Of a stretch of DNA of 53,622 nt, positions 35,227 through 43,716 are shown piece by piece (positions within the stretch are counted from its first letter, which is position 1; each line of letters starts with the position of its first letter). The notes under the pieces were generated by a model. That model saw nothing but the letters and a program-made list of their open reading frames with translations. It did not search any database and was not told where the DNA came from. The stretch is taken from the NCBI GenBank assembly GCA_938020525.1, contig CALIHW010000044.1, positions 1 to 53,622 on the forward strand. Direction: 5' to 3'. This stretch comes from an uncultured Granulosicoccaceae bacterium (GTDB lineage Bacteria > Pseudomonadota > Gammaproteobacteria > Granulosicoccales > Granulosicoccaceae). A program made the translations under genes and the position numbers.

Positions 35227-35850
35227 TCAGCTGTCTGCAATCAAACGATAAAGCTGCATTCGAACTTCGCCCGCAACTTTTTCCCGGTGTAGCTCCCAAT
35301 TCTCAGGCACTGGAATCTTTTCATCTCTCTTGCTCGACTCGAGGTATACCCTGGCGTCATGGGTCAGAATGTTATTTCGCAACACACAGGCTATTGCGTC
35401 TGCGTGTAAATTGTCTGAGAACGGCGGATCAATTAGTACCAGATTGAACTGCCTCAGACTGGATTGGCCCTGACTGGATTGACCCTGATTAGATTCACTT
35501 TGGGATAGCTGCTTTTTGTACGGCAGGTCTGTCAATGAATCAGACGCAATGACCTCAATAGTGGTAAACCCTAATCTGGCGGCATTTTCGTTTAACGCCT
35601 CAACTGCCGCTGGATTCTTTTCAACCATCACCGTTCGAGCAGCCCCTCTGGAAGCCGCTTCAAAACCGAGGGCTCCAGACCCTGCAAACATATCCAGGCA
35701 GCTACAGTCCACAATTGATGGCTGCAACCAAGCGAACAAAGTCTCGCGAATACGATCTCCGGTTGGACGCAGTCCAGGCACTTCGGGAAAATGAATTTTG
35801 GACCCTTTCCGCGAACCTGAAATGATTCTTACTGCACGGCGCTTATTCAT
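35227..35850 (-). CDS. rsmD: 16S rRNA (guanine966-N2)-methyltransferase
   Basis: A 207-residue RsmD, modifying G966 of 16S rRNA. Family motifs are VRIISGSRKGSKIHFP, GLRPTGDRIRETLFAWL, the SAM loop DMFAGSGALGFEAASRGA, and catalytic IDPPF. Just before the IDPPF strand there is a Gln/Ser-rich insertion, SESNQGQSSQGQSSLRQ (residues about 118-134), coded by three 15-bp direct repeats at 35455-35499. It would be a loop near the active site, not seen in the E. coli enzyme. ATG at 35850, divergent from ftsY. Confidence 0.94.
   Translation of the reverse strand: MNKRRAVRIISGSRKGSKIHFPEVPGLRPTGDRIRETLFAWLQPSIVDCSCLDMFAGSGALGFEAASRGAARTVMVEKNPAAVEALNENAARLGFTTIEVIASDSLTDLPYKKQLSQSESNQGQSSQGQSSLRQFNLVLIDPPFSDNLHADAIACVLRNNILTHDARVYLESSKRDEKIPVPENWELHREKVAGEVRMQLYRLIADS
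35455..35499 (-). repeat. Three 15-bp direct repeats inside rsmD
   Basis: Plus-strand units CAGACTGGATTGGCC (35455), CTGACTGGATTGACC (35470), CTGATTAGATTCACT (35485). They code for a QGQSS-type loop immediately before the methyltransferase catalytic motif. Confidence 0.85.
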
Positions 35851-35961
35851 TCTTTATGCTGCATGTGCGGCTCGGTCAATAACAGTAGAAGTACAAAACA
35901 ATGTCTGGTCCAATCCGTAATCATATCAACCTGACTCTACGGCGAGTGCTAAAATCACGTA

Positions 35962-37071
35962 ATGGGCTTATTTAGTTTTCTTAAGAAAAAACCAGCAGAA
36001 GATGCAACGTCGGAAGAATCAATCCGGCAGACGATTCAGACCCGGAATCCCGATAAGGGTTCTACAGACAAGGCGGGCGGTAACTCGACAGAGGTCGCAT
36101 CATCTAACCCCTCGCTCTCAAACCCGGGGCTACTTGACGGTAGCAGCGATGATGCAGACAAGCTCGATGCCAAGCTCGCCAAAACCCGCAAGCGATTCAC
36201 CAGCGGCCTGCTGGATTTTTTAAGCGGCAACAAGATAGATGAAAATCTACTCGATGACCTTGAGGCACAGCTGGTCATGAGTGATGTCAGCGTTAATACC
36301 GCTCTGCGCATTGTTGAATCCGTCCGCAGTGCAGCGAAGAATGGCAATGCCGACTTGCAAGCCATTCTGCGTGAGCAGTTAAACAATCTGTTATTGCCAT
36401 GCCAGCAACCATTGGAGATACCCGATAGTGATAGCCCGTTCGTGCTGCTGGTAGTTGGTGTCAACGGTGCCGGTAAAACGACAACCATCGGCAAGATCGC
36501 ACGCCAGCTGCAAAATGGTGGCAAGACAGTTATGCTGGCCGCCGGTGATACCTTTCGTGCTGCAGCAGTAGAACAACTCAAGACCTGGGGTGAAAGGAAT
36601 AATATTGCAGTGGTCGCTCAAGACAGCGGCGCTGATTCTGCATCTGTAATTTTTGATGCATTACAATCGGCCAAAGCAAAGAACATTGATGTGCTAATCG
36701 CAGATACAGCTGGTCGTCTGCATACACAAAGCGGGCTAATGGATGAGCTCGGCAAAGTCAGTCGTGTGATTAAGAAAATCGATGACACCGCACCACATGA
36801 AACGCTTCTGGTACTCGACGGTACCACCGGTCAGAACGCACTTATTCAAGCTCGTGAATTTGGTAAATCAGTGGATGTCAGCGGACTTGTCGTGACTAAA
36901 CTCGATGGCACTGCTAAAGGTGGAGTACTGTTCACTTTGGCTGACGAGTTAAATTTGCCAATCAGATTCATCGGGGTTGGTGAAGGTATTTACGATCTTC
37001 GCGTTTTTGAAGCCCCTGATTTTGTCGACGCACTTCTTGGTGACGGTGTACCCGACGGCAGTATCGCCTGA
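35962..37071 (+). CDS. ftsY: Signal recognition particle receptor FtsY
   Basis: A 369-residue SRP receptor GTPase. The N-terminal A domain (residues 1-75) is acidic/Ser-rich and starts with the amphipathic MGLFSFLKKK. The NG domain has the G1 loop GVNGAGKTTTIGKIA, the DTFRAAAVEQL motif, DTAGRLHTQSGLMDEL, TKLDGTAKGG, and the C-terminal GVGEGIYDLRVF. No Shine-Dalgarno precedes the ATG; a TAAAAT box at 35950-35955 would start transcription almost at the ATG. First gene of ftsY-ftsE-ftsX-rpoH. Confidence 0.96.
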   Translation: MGLFSFLKKKPAEDATSEESIRQTIQTRNPDKGSTDKAGGNSTEVASSNPSLSNPGLLDGSSDDADKLDAKLAKTRKRFTSGLLDFLSGNKIDENLLDDLEAQLVMSDVSVNTALRIVESVRSAAKNGNADLQAILREQLNNLLLPCQQPLEIPDSDSPFVLLVVGVNGAGKTTTIGKIARQLQNGGKTVMLAAGDTFRAAAVEQLKTWGERNNIAVVAQDSGADSASVIFDALQSAKAKNIDVLIADTAGRLHTQSGLMDELGKVSRVIKKIDDTAPHETLLVLDGTTGQNALIQAREFGKSVDVSGLVVTKLDGTAKGGVLFTLADELNLPIRFIGVGEGIYDLRVFEAPDFVDALLGDGVPDGSIA

Positions 37072-37162
37072 TAGACGTGCGGCAAAAAATTTCCATTGCC
37101 CGGTACCCGAGCTGCTCACACCAGAACAGTAGTGCAAGACTCGTCGGGTGGAGCATAAGTAA

Positions 37163-37858
37163 TTGATTCACCTCCATGAACTGCAAAAAACTGTCGGCAA
37201 TCGGTGTGTATTCTCGGATTTGACCCTGTTTTTGCCAAAAGCCTCCTATACTCTTTTATGTGGTGAGAGACACTCTGGCAAGACTACGCTGGTGCGTATG
37301 CTGCTGGCCTACGAACGGCCTGACAAGGGCACGCTGACCGTTGACGGTATCGATATAGGCAGCATTCCCGACAGCCGGATTCCGTACTTAAGACGCCAGA
37401 TTGGACTGATCGCCGACACACCGGTACTGCTTGAAGACAGATCGGTATTAGAAAATATCGCCGTTCCACTTCAACTGGCAGGTTTTGAACAAGACGTCAT
37501 TAGTCAACGCACAAACGAATTACTGCAAACTACTGGCTTAAACAATGAAACTAATACACAGGTAAGCAAACTCACAGATAAGACACGTCAACTGGTTTCA
37601 GCTGCAAGAGCTGTTATTCACAAACCAACAATTGTGATAGCTGACGAGCCTTTGCAGAATGTTGATAAAGAAACGGCGGGGTTGATTGTCAGTCTGTTGA
37701 ATGAAGCAAACTCATCAGGTGCAACAGTGCTGATCACATGCCAAAGCGACGCACAGTTGTTGCATCTGGTTTCGACAAACGCAAAATCATTGGTGCTTAC
37801 TGCAGGATCCGATAGAAACAATGAATACTTTAAACCTGAGTCGGGAAAAAACGCGTAA
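37163..37858 (+). CDS. ftsE: Divergent FtsE, cell-division ABC ATPase
   Basis: A 231-residue ATPase in the ftsY-ftsE-ftsX position. FtsE powers FtsX, which controls septal peptidoglycan hydrolases. Walker A (GERHSGKTTL, near 34-43) and Walker B (IVIADEP, near 153-159) are intact, and LRRQIGLIADTPVLLEDRSV matches the FtsE region. However, the Q-loop Gln is absent (IAD for FQD), the signature LSGGEQQR is LTDKTRQL, and the H-loop His is lost (ITCQSDAQL for ATHD). Start is TTG at 37163. It overlaps ftsX by 38 bp. Position and flanks make the identity fairly sure despite divergence. Confidence 0.85.
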   Translation: MIHLHELQKTVGNRCVFSDLTLFLPKASYTLLCGERHSGKTTLVRMLLAYERPDKGTLTVDGIDIGSIPDSRIPYLRRQIGLIADTPVLLEDRSVLENIAVPLQLAGFEQDVISQRTNELLQTTGLNNETNTQVSKLTDKTRQLVSAARAVIHKPTIVIADEPLQNVDKETAGLIVSLLNEANSSGATVLITCQSDAQLLHLVSTNAKSLVLTAGSDRNNEYFKPESGKNA

Positions 37859-38864
37859 CGATTATCCGCCTAGCTTAATTAAGCATGCCCCGCCTGTGCT
37901 TAGCGTAGCACCCGCCCCTGCCCTGGTAGATCAATCACCGATAGATCAAACACTGGTGGATCAGGTAGTGGCGGATCAAACACCAGCAGATCAGGCACCG
38001 CCAAAACAGGTGCCGCAAGAACAGGTCGAACACTCCGTGCCGATGCCACTATACGGGGAAAAAGCAGGCCTCATATCCCAGTTAAAAGACTGCATTAGTT
38101 CACTGTTCCGAAAACCACCCAAAGTCACAGCGCTGATACTGGCACTTGCTCTAAGCATTCCCGCCACCATTGCGATTCTGTCTAGCAGCTTTACATCGGC
38201 CGAAGAAAACCTGCTCGACAGCCGACACTTAACTGTCTTCCTCGCACCAGGAAACGACAACGAAGTATCTCAGCTGGCAAAAACTCTCGCTGCCAACAAA
38301 TACATTACTGCCACAGAATTGAGACCGATTGACTTGCAGAACAAAGAGGTGATGGCACTGGACGTTCATCCGGCGATGACACTCGATAAGACACAGTTGA
38401 GTTTTATTATTAATGAACTGAACAGTCACACATTGGTCGACTATGTAGCTGCTGACTTAACGTGGTTGGAGCGCAATGTCGAGGCAGTAGAAGCTGCCAG
38501 AAAATTGCGTCTGGCGAGTATGATCGCCGCTGGACTATTTACATCGATTATTGTCTTTTTGCTGACCTGCTCTGATTTGCCACGTCAACATTCTGAGCTC
38601 AGAGCACTAACGCAAATGGGCGCAAGCCAAAAAATGCTCCAAAAACCACTGCTATTGAGAAGCATGTTGTTGGCCCTGGCGGCGGGCATAACTGGAACGT
38701 TGCTGGCATGGATTAGCATTGCAAACTTGCCTAACTTAGTGGAGATGTCCACTTACGAGCAGATTTTGCCTCGCTCATTCCCGGCAGCGAGCATGGTTTC
38801 TATTGTTTTACTGGGCATATTCTGCAGCATTATGACCGTTAGATTGCTTGGGAAAGTGCGATAA
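37821..38864 (+). CDS. ftsX: Cell division protein FtsX
   Basis: A 347-residue permease-like FtsX with four helices, near residues 95-115 and in the last 110 residues, and a periplasmic domain between that binds hydrolase activators. Helix 1 region is KVTALILALALSIPATIAIL. The cytoplasmic N-terminus is extended by an unusual VDQxP pentapeptide tract (residues about 36-70), coded by 15-bp repeats at 37926-38030. It overlaps ftsE by 38 bp. The C-terminal helices are conventional. Confidence 0.88.
   Translation: MNTLNLSREKTRNDYPPSLIKHAPPVLSVAPAPALVDQSPIDQTLVDQVVADQTPADQAPPKQVPQEQVEHSVPMPLYGEKAGLISQLKDCISSLFRKPPKVTALILALALSIPATIAILSSSFTSAEENLLDSRHLTVFLAPGNDNEVSQLAKTLAANKYITATELRPIDLQNKEVMALDVHPAMTLDKTQLSFIINELNSHTLVDYVAADLTWLERNVEAVEAARKLRLASMIAAGLFTSIIVFLLTCSDLPRQHSELRALTQMGASQKMLQKPLLLRSMLLALAAGITGTLLAWISIANLPNLVEMSTYEQILPRSFPAASMVSIVLLGIFCSIMTVRLLGKVR
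37926..38030 (+). repeat. Seven 15-bp tandem units in the ftsX 5' region
   Basis: Units begin at 37926 and every 15 bp; five are clear (GTAGATCAATCACCG, ATAGATCAAACACTG, GTGGATCAGGTAGTG and similar) and two are degenerate. They encode VDQSP, IDQTL, VDQVV, ADQTP, ADQAP, PKQVP, QEQVE. Confidence 0.9.
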
Positions 38865-38963
38865 TATTTTATATTTCAATATGTTAAGGTACTTTTTGCG
38901 TTTTTCTGTCATTGACTATGGTTCAGGGAAAAGTGGCCGTTAAATGGGGAACTTTTAGCGCTG

Positions 38964-38990
38964 TTAGCACTCTGATGCTGTGAGTGCTAA
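38964..38990 (+). promoter_or_regulatory. Perfect CIRCE operator (HrcA site) in the rpoH promoter
   Basis: TTAGCACTC, 9-bp spacer TGATGCTGT, GAGTGCTAA: an exact match to the CIRCE consensus bound by the HrcA repressor. It spans a likely promoter, TTAGCA at 38964-38969 with TAAAAT at 38988-38993 (18-bp spacer), 36 bp before the rpoH ATG. It predicts HrcA repression of the heat-shock sigma factor. Confidence 0.93.
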
Positions 38991-39025
38991 AATAGAGCAT
39001 AACAGTCATATCAGGAGAATATTAA

Positions 39026-39898
39026 ATGGCCCAAGCTATGGTGAAAGCGTCAGCGATGACTTTGCCAGCGGTCAATGATGATCTGAATGGATATCTGGCA
39101 AAGATTTCCGCATTCCCGGTTCTGTCCATTGAAGAGGAACAGAACCTCGCCCGCAAATATCGCGACGAAGACGATCTCGAGTCTGCCGGGCAGATGGTAA
39201 TGTCACAGTTGCGCTTCGTGGTCCATCTGGCCCGCAGTTACTCAGGTTACGGATTACCGCTGGCAGATCTGGTCCAGGAAGGCAACATCGGCTTGATGAA
39301 AGCCGTCAAACGCTTCGACCCGGATGTCGGCGTGCGTCTAATATCGTTTGCGGTTCACTGGATTCGCGCAGAGATTCACGAGTACGTGATTCGCAACTGG
39401 CGAATTGTGAAAGTTGCAACCACGAAGGCTCAGCGCAAGCTATTCTTCAAGCTGCGAAGCTCAAAGAAAGGCTTGGGCTGGTTCTCTGCCGCCGAAGCAG
39501 AAGCGGTAGCTAAAGACCTCGGTGTCACTGAAGAACAGGTCTACGAAATGGAATCGCGTCTCACCAGTGGAGATATGTCCTTCGATGCCACAAGTGCTGA
39601 CGATGGCTCTGAAAAGCGTGCGTTGCGACCTGCGGAATATCTGTATCAAGATGATGTCGACCCGGCTGTAGCAGCCGAGAACGATAACTTCGCAGATAGC
39701 CAGTCTGCTACGCTCGCTGCTGGCATGGAAGATCTGGATGACCGAAGTCGCGACATACTGCAACGTAGATGGCTGAATGACGATGGCAAATCTACATTGC
39801 AAGAACTCGCGGACGAATACGATGTTTCTGCTGAAAGAATTCGTCAAATCGAGAAAGCTGCGATGAACAAGCTTAAGAGTCATATGCTAGACGCTTAG
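39026..39898 (+). CDS. rpoH: RNA polymerase sigma factor RpoH (sigma-32)
   Basis: A 290-residue heat-shock sigma factor. The N-terminus PVLSIEEEQNLARKYRDEDD, region 2 (LRFVVHLARSYSGYGLPLAD, LVQEGNIGLMKAVKRFDPD), the RpoH box QRKLFFKLRSSKK, and region 4 helix (YDVSAERIRQIEKAAMNKLK) are all present. AGGAG at 39013-39017 serves ATG 39026. It follows ftsX as in E. coli, but here it has its own CIRCE-controlled promoter. A bidirectional terminator closes the gene. Confidence 0.97.
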   Translation: MAQAMVKASAMTLPAVNDDLNGYLAKISAFPVLSIEEEQNLARKYRDEDDLESAGQMVMSQLRFVVHLARSYSGYGLPLADLVQEGNIGLMKAVKRFDPDVGVRLISFAVHWIRAEIHEYVIRNWRIVKVATTKAQRKLFFKLRSSKKGLGWFSAAEAEAVAKDLGVTEEQVYEMESRLTSGDMSFDATSADDGSEKRALRPAEYLYQDDVDPAVAAENDNFADSQSATLAAGMEDLDDRSRDILQRRWLNDDGKSTLQELADEYDVSAERIRQIEKAAMNKLKSHMLDA

Positions 39899-39927
39899 AC
39901 GACGCCACTTCATAACAACCCTCAATG

Positions 39928-39957
39928 AAAAAAGCCGCTCACCAGAGCGGCTTTTTT
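39928..39957. terminator. Bidirectional intrinsic terminator between rpoH and ctaB
   Basis: Stem GCCGCTC / GAGCGGC around an ACCA loop, with A6 before and T6 after, so it can work for rpoH (plus) and for the converging cytochrome oxidase operon (minus). Confidence 0.93.
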
Positions 39958-40080
39958 GCATCAAACAGTAACTCATCTCACCCGCTATTTTTCAGCCAAA
40001 GCTTTTCTACACTTTGCTGAAACAAAGTTCCATCCGGAATAAACAGCTTAAAGCACATTAAGTGAAACTCAATCGTTGCT

Positions 40081-41031
40081 TTAGGAAACTAATAGCGCTG
40101 CGTAATGATCAACAAGAAGAGCTGCAAACAAACCCATCAGGTACTTAATTGATACGACAAACATACGTATCGGTTCTTCTTCATGCTGCGGGTTTTGAAT
40201 TTTTATCGCATGAAAAAGAAACCAGGCACCCAATACTACAGCGGCTATCAGATAGATCATTCCGCTCATCTGGATTAGGTACGGTGCAATAGTTACCAGT
40301 AGCAACAAGATGGTATAGAGCAAAATCTGAACGCGGGTGTACTGGTTACCATGAGTCACCGGCAACATAGGTATATTGACTTTCGCATAGTCATCACGCC
40401 GGTGAATAGCCAGCGCCCAAAAATGCGGTGGTGTCCAGATGAATACGATCAAAAACAATAACAACGGTTCTGCTGTTACCTCACCGGTAACAGCCGCCCA
40501 ACCCAATACCGGCGGCATCGCACCCGCAACGCCGCCAATAACGATATTTTGTGGCGTCGCACGTTTTAAATACATGGTGTACACGCAGGCATAGCCAATC
40601 AAAGATAGAAAAGTCAGCACTGCAGTCAGCACATTCACAAATACAACAAGTAATATCATCGCCACAACACCGAGCACAGCTGCAAACAATAATACGTGCG
40701 TACTGGTTAAATTTCCCTGCGGTATCGGTCTTTTATTAGTGCGTTTCATCTGCGCATCGGCATGCTGATCAACCACGTGATTAATAGCAGCAGCTGAAGC
40801 CGATGCCAGACCAATACCGATAATGCCAAAAAACGTTTCTTGCAGCGGCACCATACCGGGTATCGCCAGTGCCATGCCAACAACAGCAGTAAACACCAAC
40901 AATAAAACTACCTTGGGCTTAGTGACTTCAAGTAGGTCAGATACGATAGATGATGTAGCGGCAGCCGAACCTGTAGTAACAATCTCAGCAGCGTCTATTG
41001 ATTCAGAACTGTTATTAACTGGATTGACCAC
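40081..41031 (-). CDS. ctaB: Protoheme IX farnesyltransferase (heme O synthase)
   Basis: A 316-residue UbiA-type prenyltransferase making heme O for the oxidase. The first Asp-rich motif region is [20 protein letters not shown] and the second segment is [16 protein letters not shown]; about nine helices. GTG start overlaps the preceding stop (TAGTG). Last gene of the cytochrome oxidase operon. No ctaA/COX15 gene lies next to it. Confidence 0.94.
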   Translation of the reverse strand: MVNPVNNSSESIDAAEIVTTGSAAATSSIVSDLLEVTKPKVVLLLVFTAVVGMALAIPGMVPLQETFFGIIGIGLASASAAAINHVVDQHADAQMKRTNKRPIPQGNLTSTHVLLFAAVLGVVAMILLVVFVNVLTAVLTFLSLIGYACVYTMYLKRATPQNIVIGGVAGAMPPVLGWAAVTGEVTAEPLLLFLIVFIWTPPHFWALAIHRRDDYAKVNIPMLPVTHGNQYTRVQILLYTILLLLVTIAPYLIQMSGMIYLIAAVVLGAWFLFHAIKIQNPQHEEEPIRMFVVSIKYLMGLFAALLVDHYAALLVS

Positions 41032-41651
41032 TAACCAATCCTTGATATCTTGAGGAGATGCTTAAGATCCTTGAGAATTTTAGCGGGTGGCAAATCAGGC
41101 GGAAACCGCATCATCAGGTTGCCAAATGGATCAACAAGATAAACGCAACCTTCACAGGCAGTCATCTCACTTTGCGCTGCGTCAAATTGTGATTGCAGAA
41201 CAACCATCTCACTGTTATCACCACCGACGACAAACAAACCCTCACTGGCACCCTCCAATTTTTGATGCATCTGCTCCCAAGCCGGAGTGACCAGTACGCG
41301 CTGCACCCGCTCCATCCGGCGCCCGGTGGAGAGTCGGATCTGGCGCATGTTATACAGTACCGTCTCGCACGCTTCATCGCACGAGTCATTGGCAAAAAAT
41401 ACCATGCTCCATTTGCCACGAATATCATCCAACCCCCAAACAGGTTGCTCGGCACTTTTAAGACCAAAGGTCTCGAGCGGCACCGCCGGGTGAATTAGCT
41501 CCCCATTGACCGATACACCCGCACCCTCGTTACTGTTCACGTAAGCGAACCAAAGCCAGGCCGCTATTAAGGGTGCTGCGTAGAGTCCCATTAATCCAAG
41601 CAACTTGGCACGACTTAATTTGCGAGCAGATTCTTCGGCCTGTTCATTCAT
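41031..41651 (-). CDS. Sco-like / thioredoxin-fold cytochrome oxidase assembly protein
   Basis: A 206-residue membrane-anchored protein with one N-terminal helix ([20 protein letters not shown]) and a periplasmic thioredoxin-like domain. The CxxxC pair in [18 protein letters not shown] resembles the copper-binding Sco1/SenC motif, and [14 protein letters not shown] is the expected C-terminal strand. It probably supports CuA-site assembly. It overlaps SURF1 by 8 bp and ctaB by 1 bp, so all three are coupled. Confidence 0.8.
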   Translation of the reverse strand: MNEQAEESARKLSRAKLLGLMGLYAAPLIAAWLWFAYVNSNEGAGVSVNGELIHPAVPLETFGLKSAEQPVWGLDDIRGKWSMVFFANDSCDEACETVLYNMRQIRLSTGRRMERVQRVLVTPAWEQMHQKLEGASEGLFVVGGDNSEMVVLQSQFDAAQSEMTACEGCVYLVDPFGNLMMRFPPDLPPAKILKDLKHLLKISRIG

Positions 41652-42438
41652 CAGCTTTTTTAAAGATCATCAAGTATAAATAGAGAACAACGAGTGCAAG
41701 CAACATGGCAAACCACTGGAATGCATAACCCAAATGTTTGCTGGCACCGCTCGCGACAGGCTTAAAGTTATAGGTGAACCCGCCAGCCTGGCCCTTTGCA
41801 GCAATAATCACAGCATTCAATGCGGGTATTTTATCTAGTTTGGCTGCAATAGTCTCATAGTCAATAAACTGCAGTGTGAACGGCCACTGCTCATTTTCTA
41901 CATCCGCTTCTGCATCCGGGTCCACAGCAGGCTCAGTGCCGCCCAACACAAACCCTTTTGACGGAGTGACCACAACACCTTTTAGCGAAATTTCTGACCC
42001 CGGTAGATGGTCCGCGGCCACATCGACCTTTCTGTCACCGTTGTGCCCAATCCAGCCGAGATTGACCAGCACATAGGAATCATCAACAAGAATAAATGGC
42101 GCGATTACCTCAAATCCTGCCTGGCCCGCCACAATCTTGTTATCAAGTAGAAACAATCGATTTGTATCAAACTTGCCGGTTAATTCGACACGCCGGTACA
42201 AGATATTTTTAACATACTCTATATCGCCAATTTCGCCTGCTCGCAGGGATGTCAGTGGTGGCAACCCGGTGGCAACTTCATGCGCCTGCACGATAGATAT
42301 TTTTTCGTCCGCTCGACTTAACTGCCATATGCCGAGTTTGTAAAACATTGTCCCGACGAGCACGGCTGCGAGCGTTGAAATAATACCGGTTCGTGTTTTC
42401 AATCTTCGCAACCATCGGTTGTTTAAAATTCCGCTCAC
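41644..42438 (-). CDS. SURF1 family cytochrome oxidase assembly protein
   Basis: A 264-residue inner-membrane protein with helices at both ends (ISTLAAVLVGTMFYKLGIWQ at the N-terminus, YAFQWFAMLLALVVLYLYLM at the C-terminus). SURF1 signatures GIWQLSRADEK, RRVELTGKF and YVLVNLGWIGHNGDRK are present. It helps heme a insertion into subunit I. Located in the cox operon between DUF2909 (opposite strand) and the Sco-like gene. Confidence 0.92.
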   Translation of the reverse strand: MSGILNNRWLRRLKTRTGIISTLAAVLVGTMFYKLGIWQLSRADEKISIVQAHEVATGLPPLTSLRAGEIGDIEYVKNILYRRVELTGKFDTNRLFLLDNKIVAGQAGFEVIAPFILVDDSYVLVNLGWIGHNGDRKVDVAADHLPGSEISLKGVVVTPSKGFVLGGTEPAVDPDAEADVENEQWPFTLQFIDYETIAAKLDKIPALNAVIIAAKGQAGGFTYNFKPVASGASKHLGYAFQWFAMLLALVVLYLYLMIFKKADE

Positions 42439-42525
42439 AGAGATTAACGTCCATCATTTTGGCCAGTGCATCATAACCGCAGTAGTCGTGTGGTATTGTA
42501 GTGTTTTTATCAGATCTAAGAAGCC

Positions 42526-42720
42526 ATGCTACTGGTTAAGTTGATTATCATCCTGCTGTTGTTGGCGATTATCGTGAGCCTGTTTTCCAGTCTGTTTTTT
42601 CTTGTAAAGGATGACAGCAGCAAGAAACGCACGGTCAACGCTCTCACCTGGCGTATCGGTTTATCAATAGTCGCCATACTAGTTATTCTTATTGCCGGTG
42701 CTACCGGTGTGCTTAAGTAG
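42526..42720 (+). CDS. DUF2909 twin-transmembrane protein
   Basis: A 64-residue protein of two helices joined by a charged turn (FLVKDDSSKKRTVNALTWRI), the hallmark of DUF2909 (HIG1-like small proteins) seen next to SURF1 and subunit III in gammaproteobacterial oxidase clusters. It is on the opposite strand to its neighbours. Probably oxidase-associated, unproven. A strong bidirectional terminator follows. Confidence 0.88.
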   Translation: MLLVKLIIILLLLAIIVSLFSSLFFLVKDDSSKKRTVNALTWRIGLSIVAILVILIAGATGVLK

Positions 42721-42751
42721 GTCAAGCAGTTTGCGACTTACACCAGGACAC

Positions 42752-42780
42752 AAAAAAGGGCACTGTAAGTGCCCTTTTTT
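42752..42780. terminator. Bidirectional intrinsic terminator
   Basis: AAAAAAGGGCACT, GTA loop, AGTGCCCTTTTTT: perfect 13-bp arms with A6/T6 tails. It separates the DUF2909 gene (plus) from subunit III (minus). Confidence 0.95.
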
Positions 42781-42811
42781 ATTCCCACTAAATTATCGGG
42801 ATGCCCTGTAG

Positions 42812-43675
42812 CTACAGGATATAAACAAATATAAAGAGCCCCAGCCAGACCACATCGACAAAGTGCCAATACCAGGCAGCCGCTTCAAAGGCAAAGTGAT
42901 TGGTAGCTGAAAAGTGCTTTCGAGTCCCGCGTATCATCACGATAAGCAGGATGATCGCCCCCATACAAACATGGAAACCGTGAAAACCGGTTAGCATGAA
43001 AAAGGTTGAGCCGTAGATGCCGGTAGTCATCTTCAGATTAAGGTGAGCATAAGCCTCGTAGTACTCAACTGCTTGCATGATGACAAAGAAAAATCCCAGA
43101 GCGCAGGTTGCCAGTAACCATCTAACCATTTTGGCGCGATCACCATGTTTGATTGCATGGTGCGCAATAGTACAGGTGACACCACTGGTTAGGAGTATCA
43201 ATGTATTTAGAACCGGCAACGGGAACCAGTGCATTGGCGTGTAATTATCACCAAGCTGCTCGGGACCATTGTTTGGCCAGACATAATCAAACCCAGACCA
43301 AAGTACCGCGTTAGTCGCTGCAGCTCCACCTTCACCTAACCCTGATAACCATGGGCCAGAGAATGTTCGGGCATAAAACAACGCCCCGAAAAACGCACCA
43401 AAGAACATCACTTCAGAGAAGATAAACCACATCATCGACATTCGAAAAGAAACGTCTACTTGTGCGCTGTATTGTCCGTTCTCCGACTCGGCAATAACCT
43501 CACCAAACCATCGAACCATCATGTATACCAACAGCGCTGCACCTAACGCCATCACTATCCAGCCGCCACCGTTTAACAGGGAGGCGAATCCGGCAAAGAA
43601 AGCAAAAAGCGCTATCGAACCGATAATCGGCCACTTGGCTTCATGCGGGATGTAATAACTACTTGGAGAGCTCAT
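42812..43675 (-). CDS. ctaE: Cytochrome c oxidase subunit III
   Basis: A 287-residue seven-helix subunit III. Family segments include MWFIFSEVMFFGAFFGALFY, GVTCTIAHHAIKHGDR, FFMLTGFHGFHVCMGAIILL and the C-terminal AAWYWHFVDVVWLGLFIFVY. It belongs with subunits I and II upstream on the same strand. Confidence 0.96.
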   Translation of the reverse strand: MSSPSSYYIPHEAKWPIIGSIALFAFFAGFASLLNGGGWIVMALGAALLVYMMVRWFGEVIAESENGQYSAQVDVSFRMSMMWFIFSEVMFFGAFFGALFYARTFSGPWLSGLGEGGAAATNAVLWSGFDYVWPNNGPEQLGDNYTPMHWFPLPVLNTLILLTSGVTCTIAHHAIKHGDRAKMVRWLLATCALGFFFVIMQAVEYYEAYAHLNLKMTTGIYGSTFFMLTGFHGFHVCMGAIILLIVMIRGTRKHFSATNHFAFEAAAWYWHFVDVVWLGLFIFVYIL

Positions 43676-43716
43676 CTTGATTTTTCCTGATAGGCCTGGC
43701 TAGTTGACTGTGTTGT

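Noticed and set aside
35926-35952. Second CIRCE operator at ftsY
   Set aside because: Only one 9-bp arm matches; the bases where the other arm should be do not pair with it.
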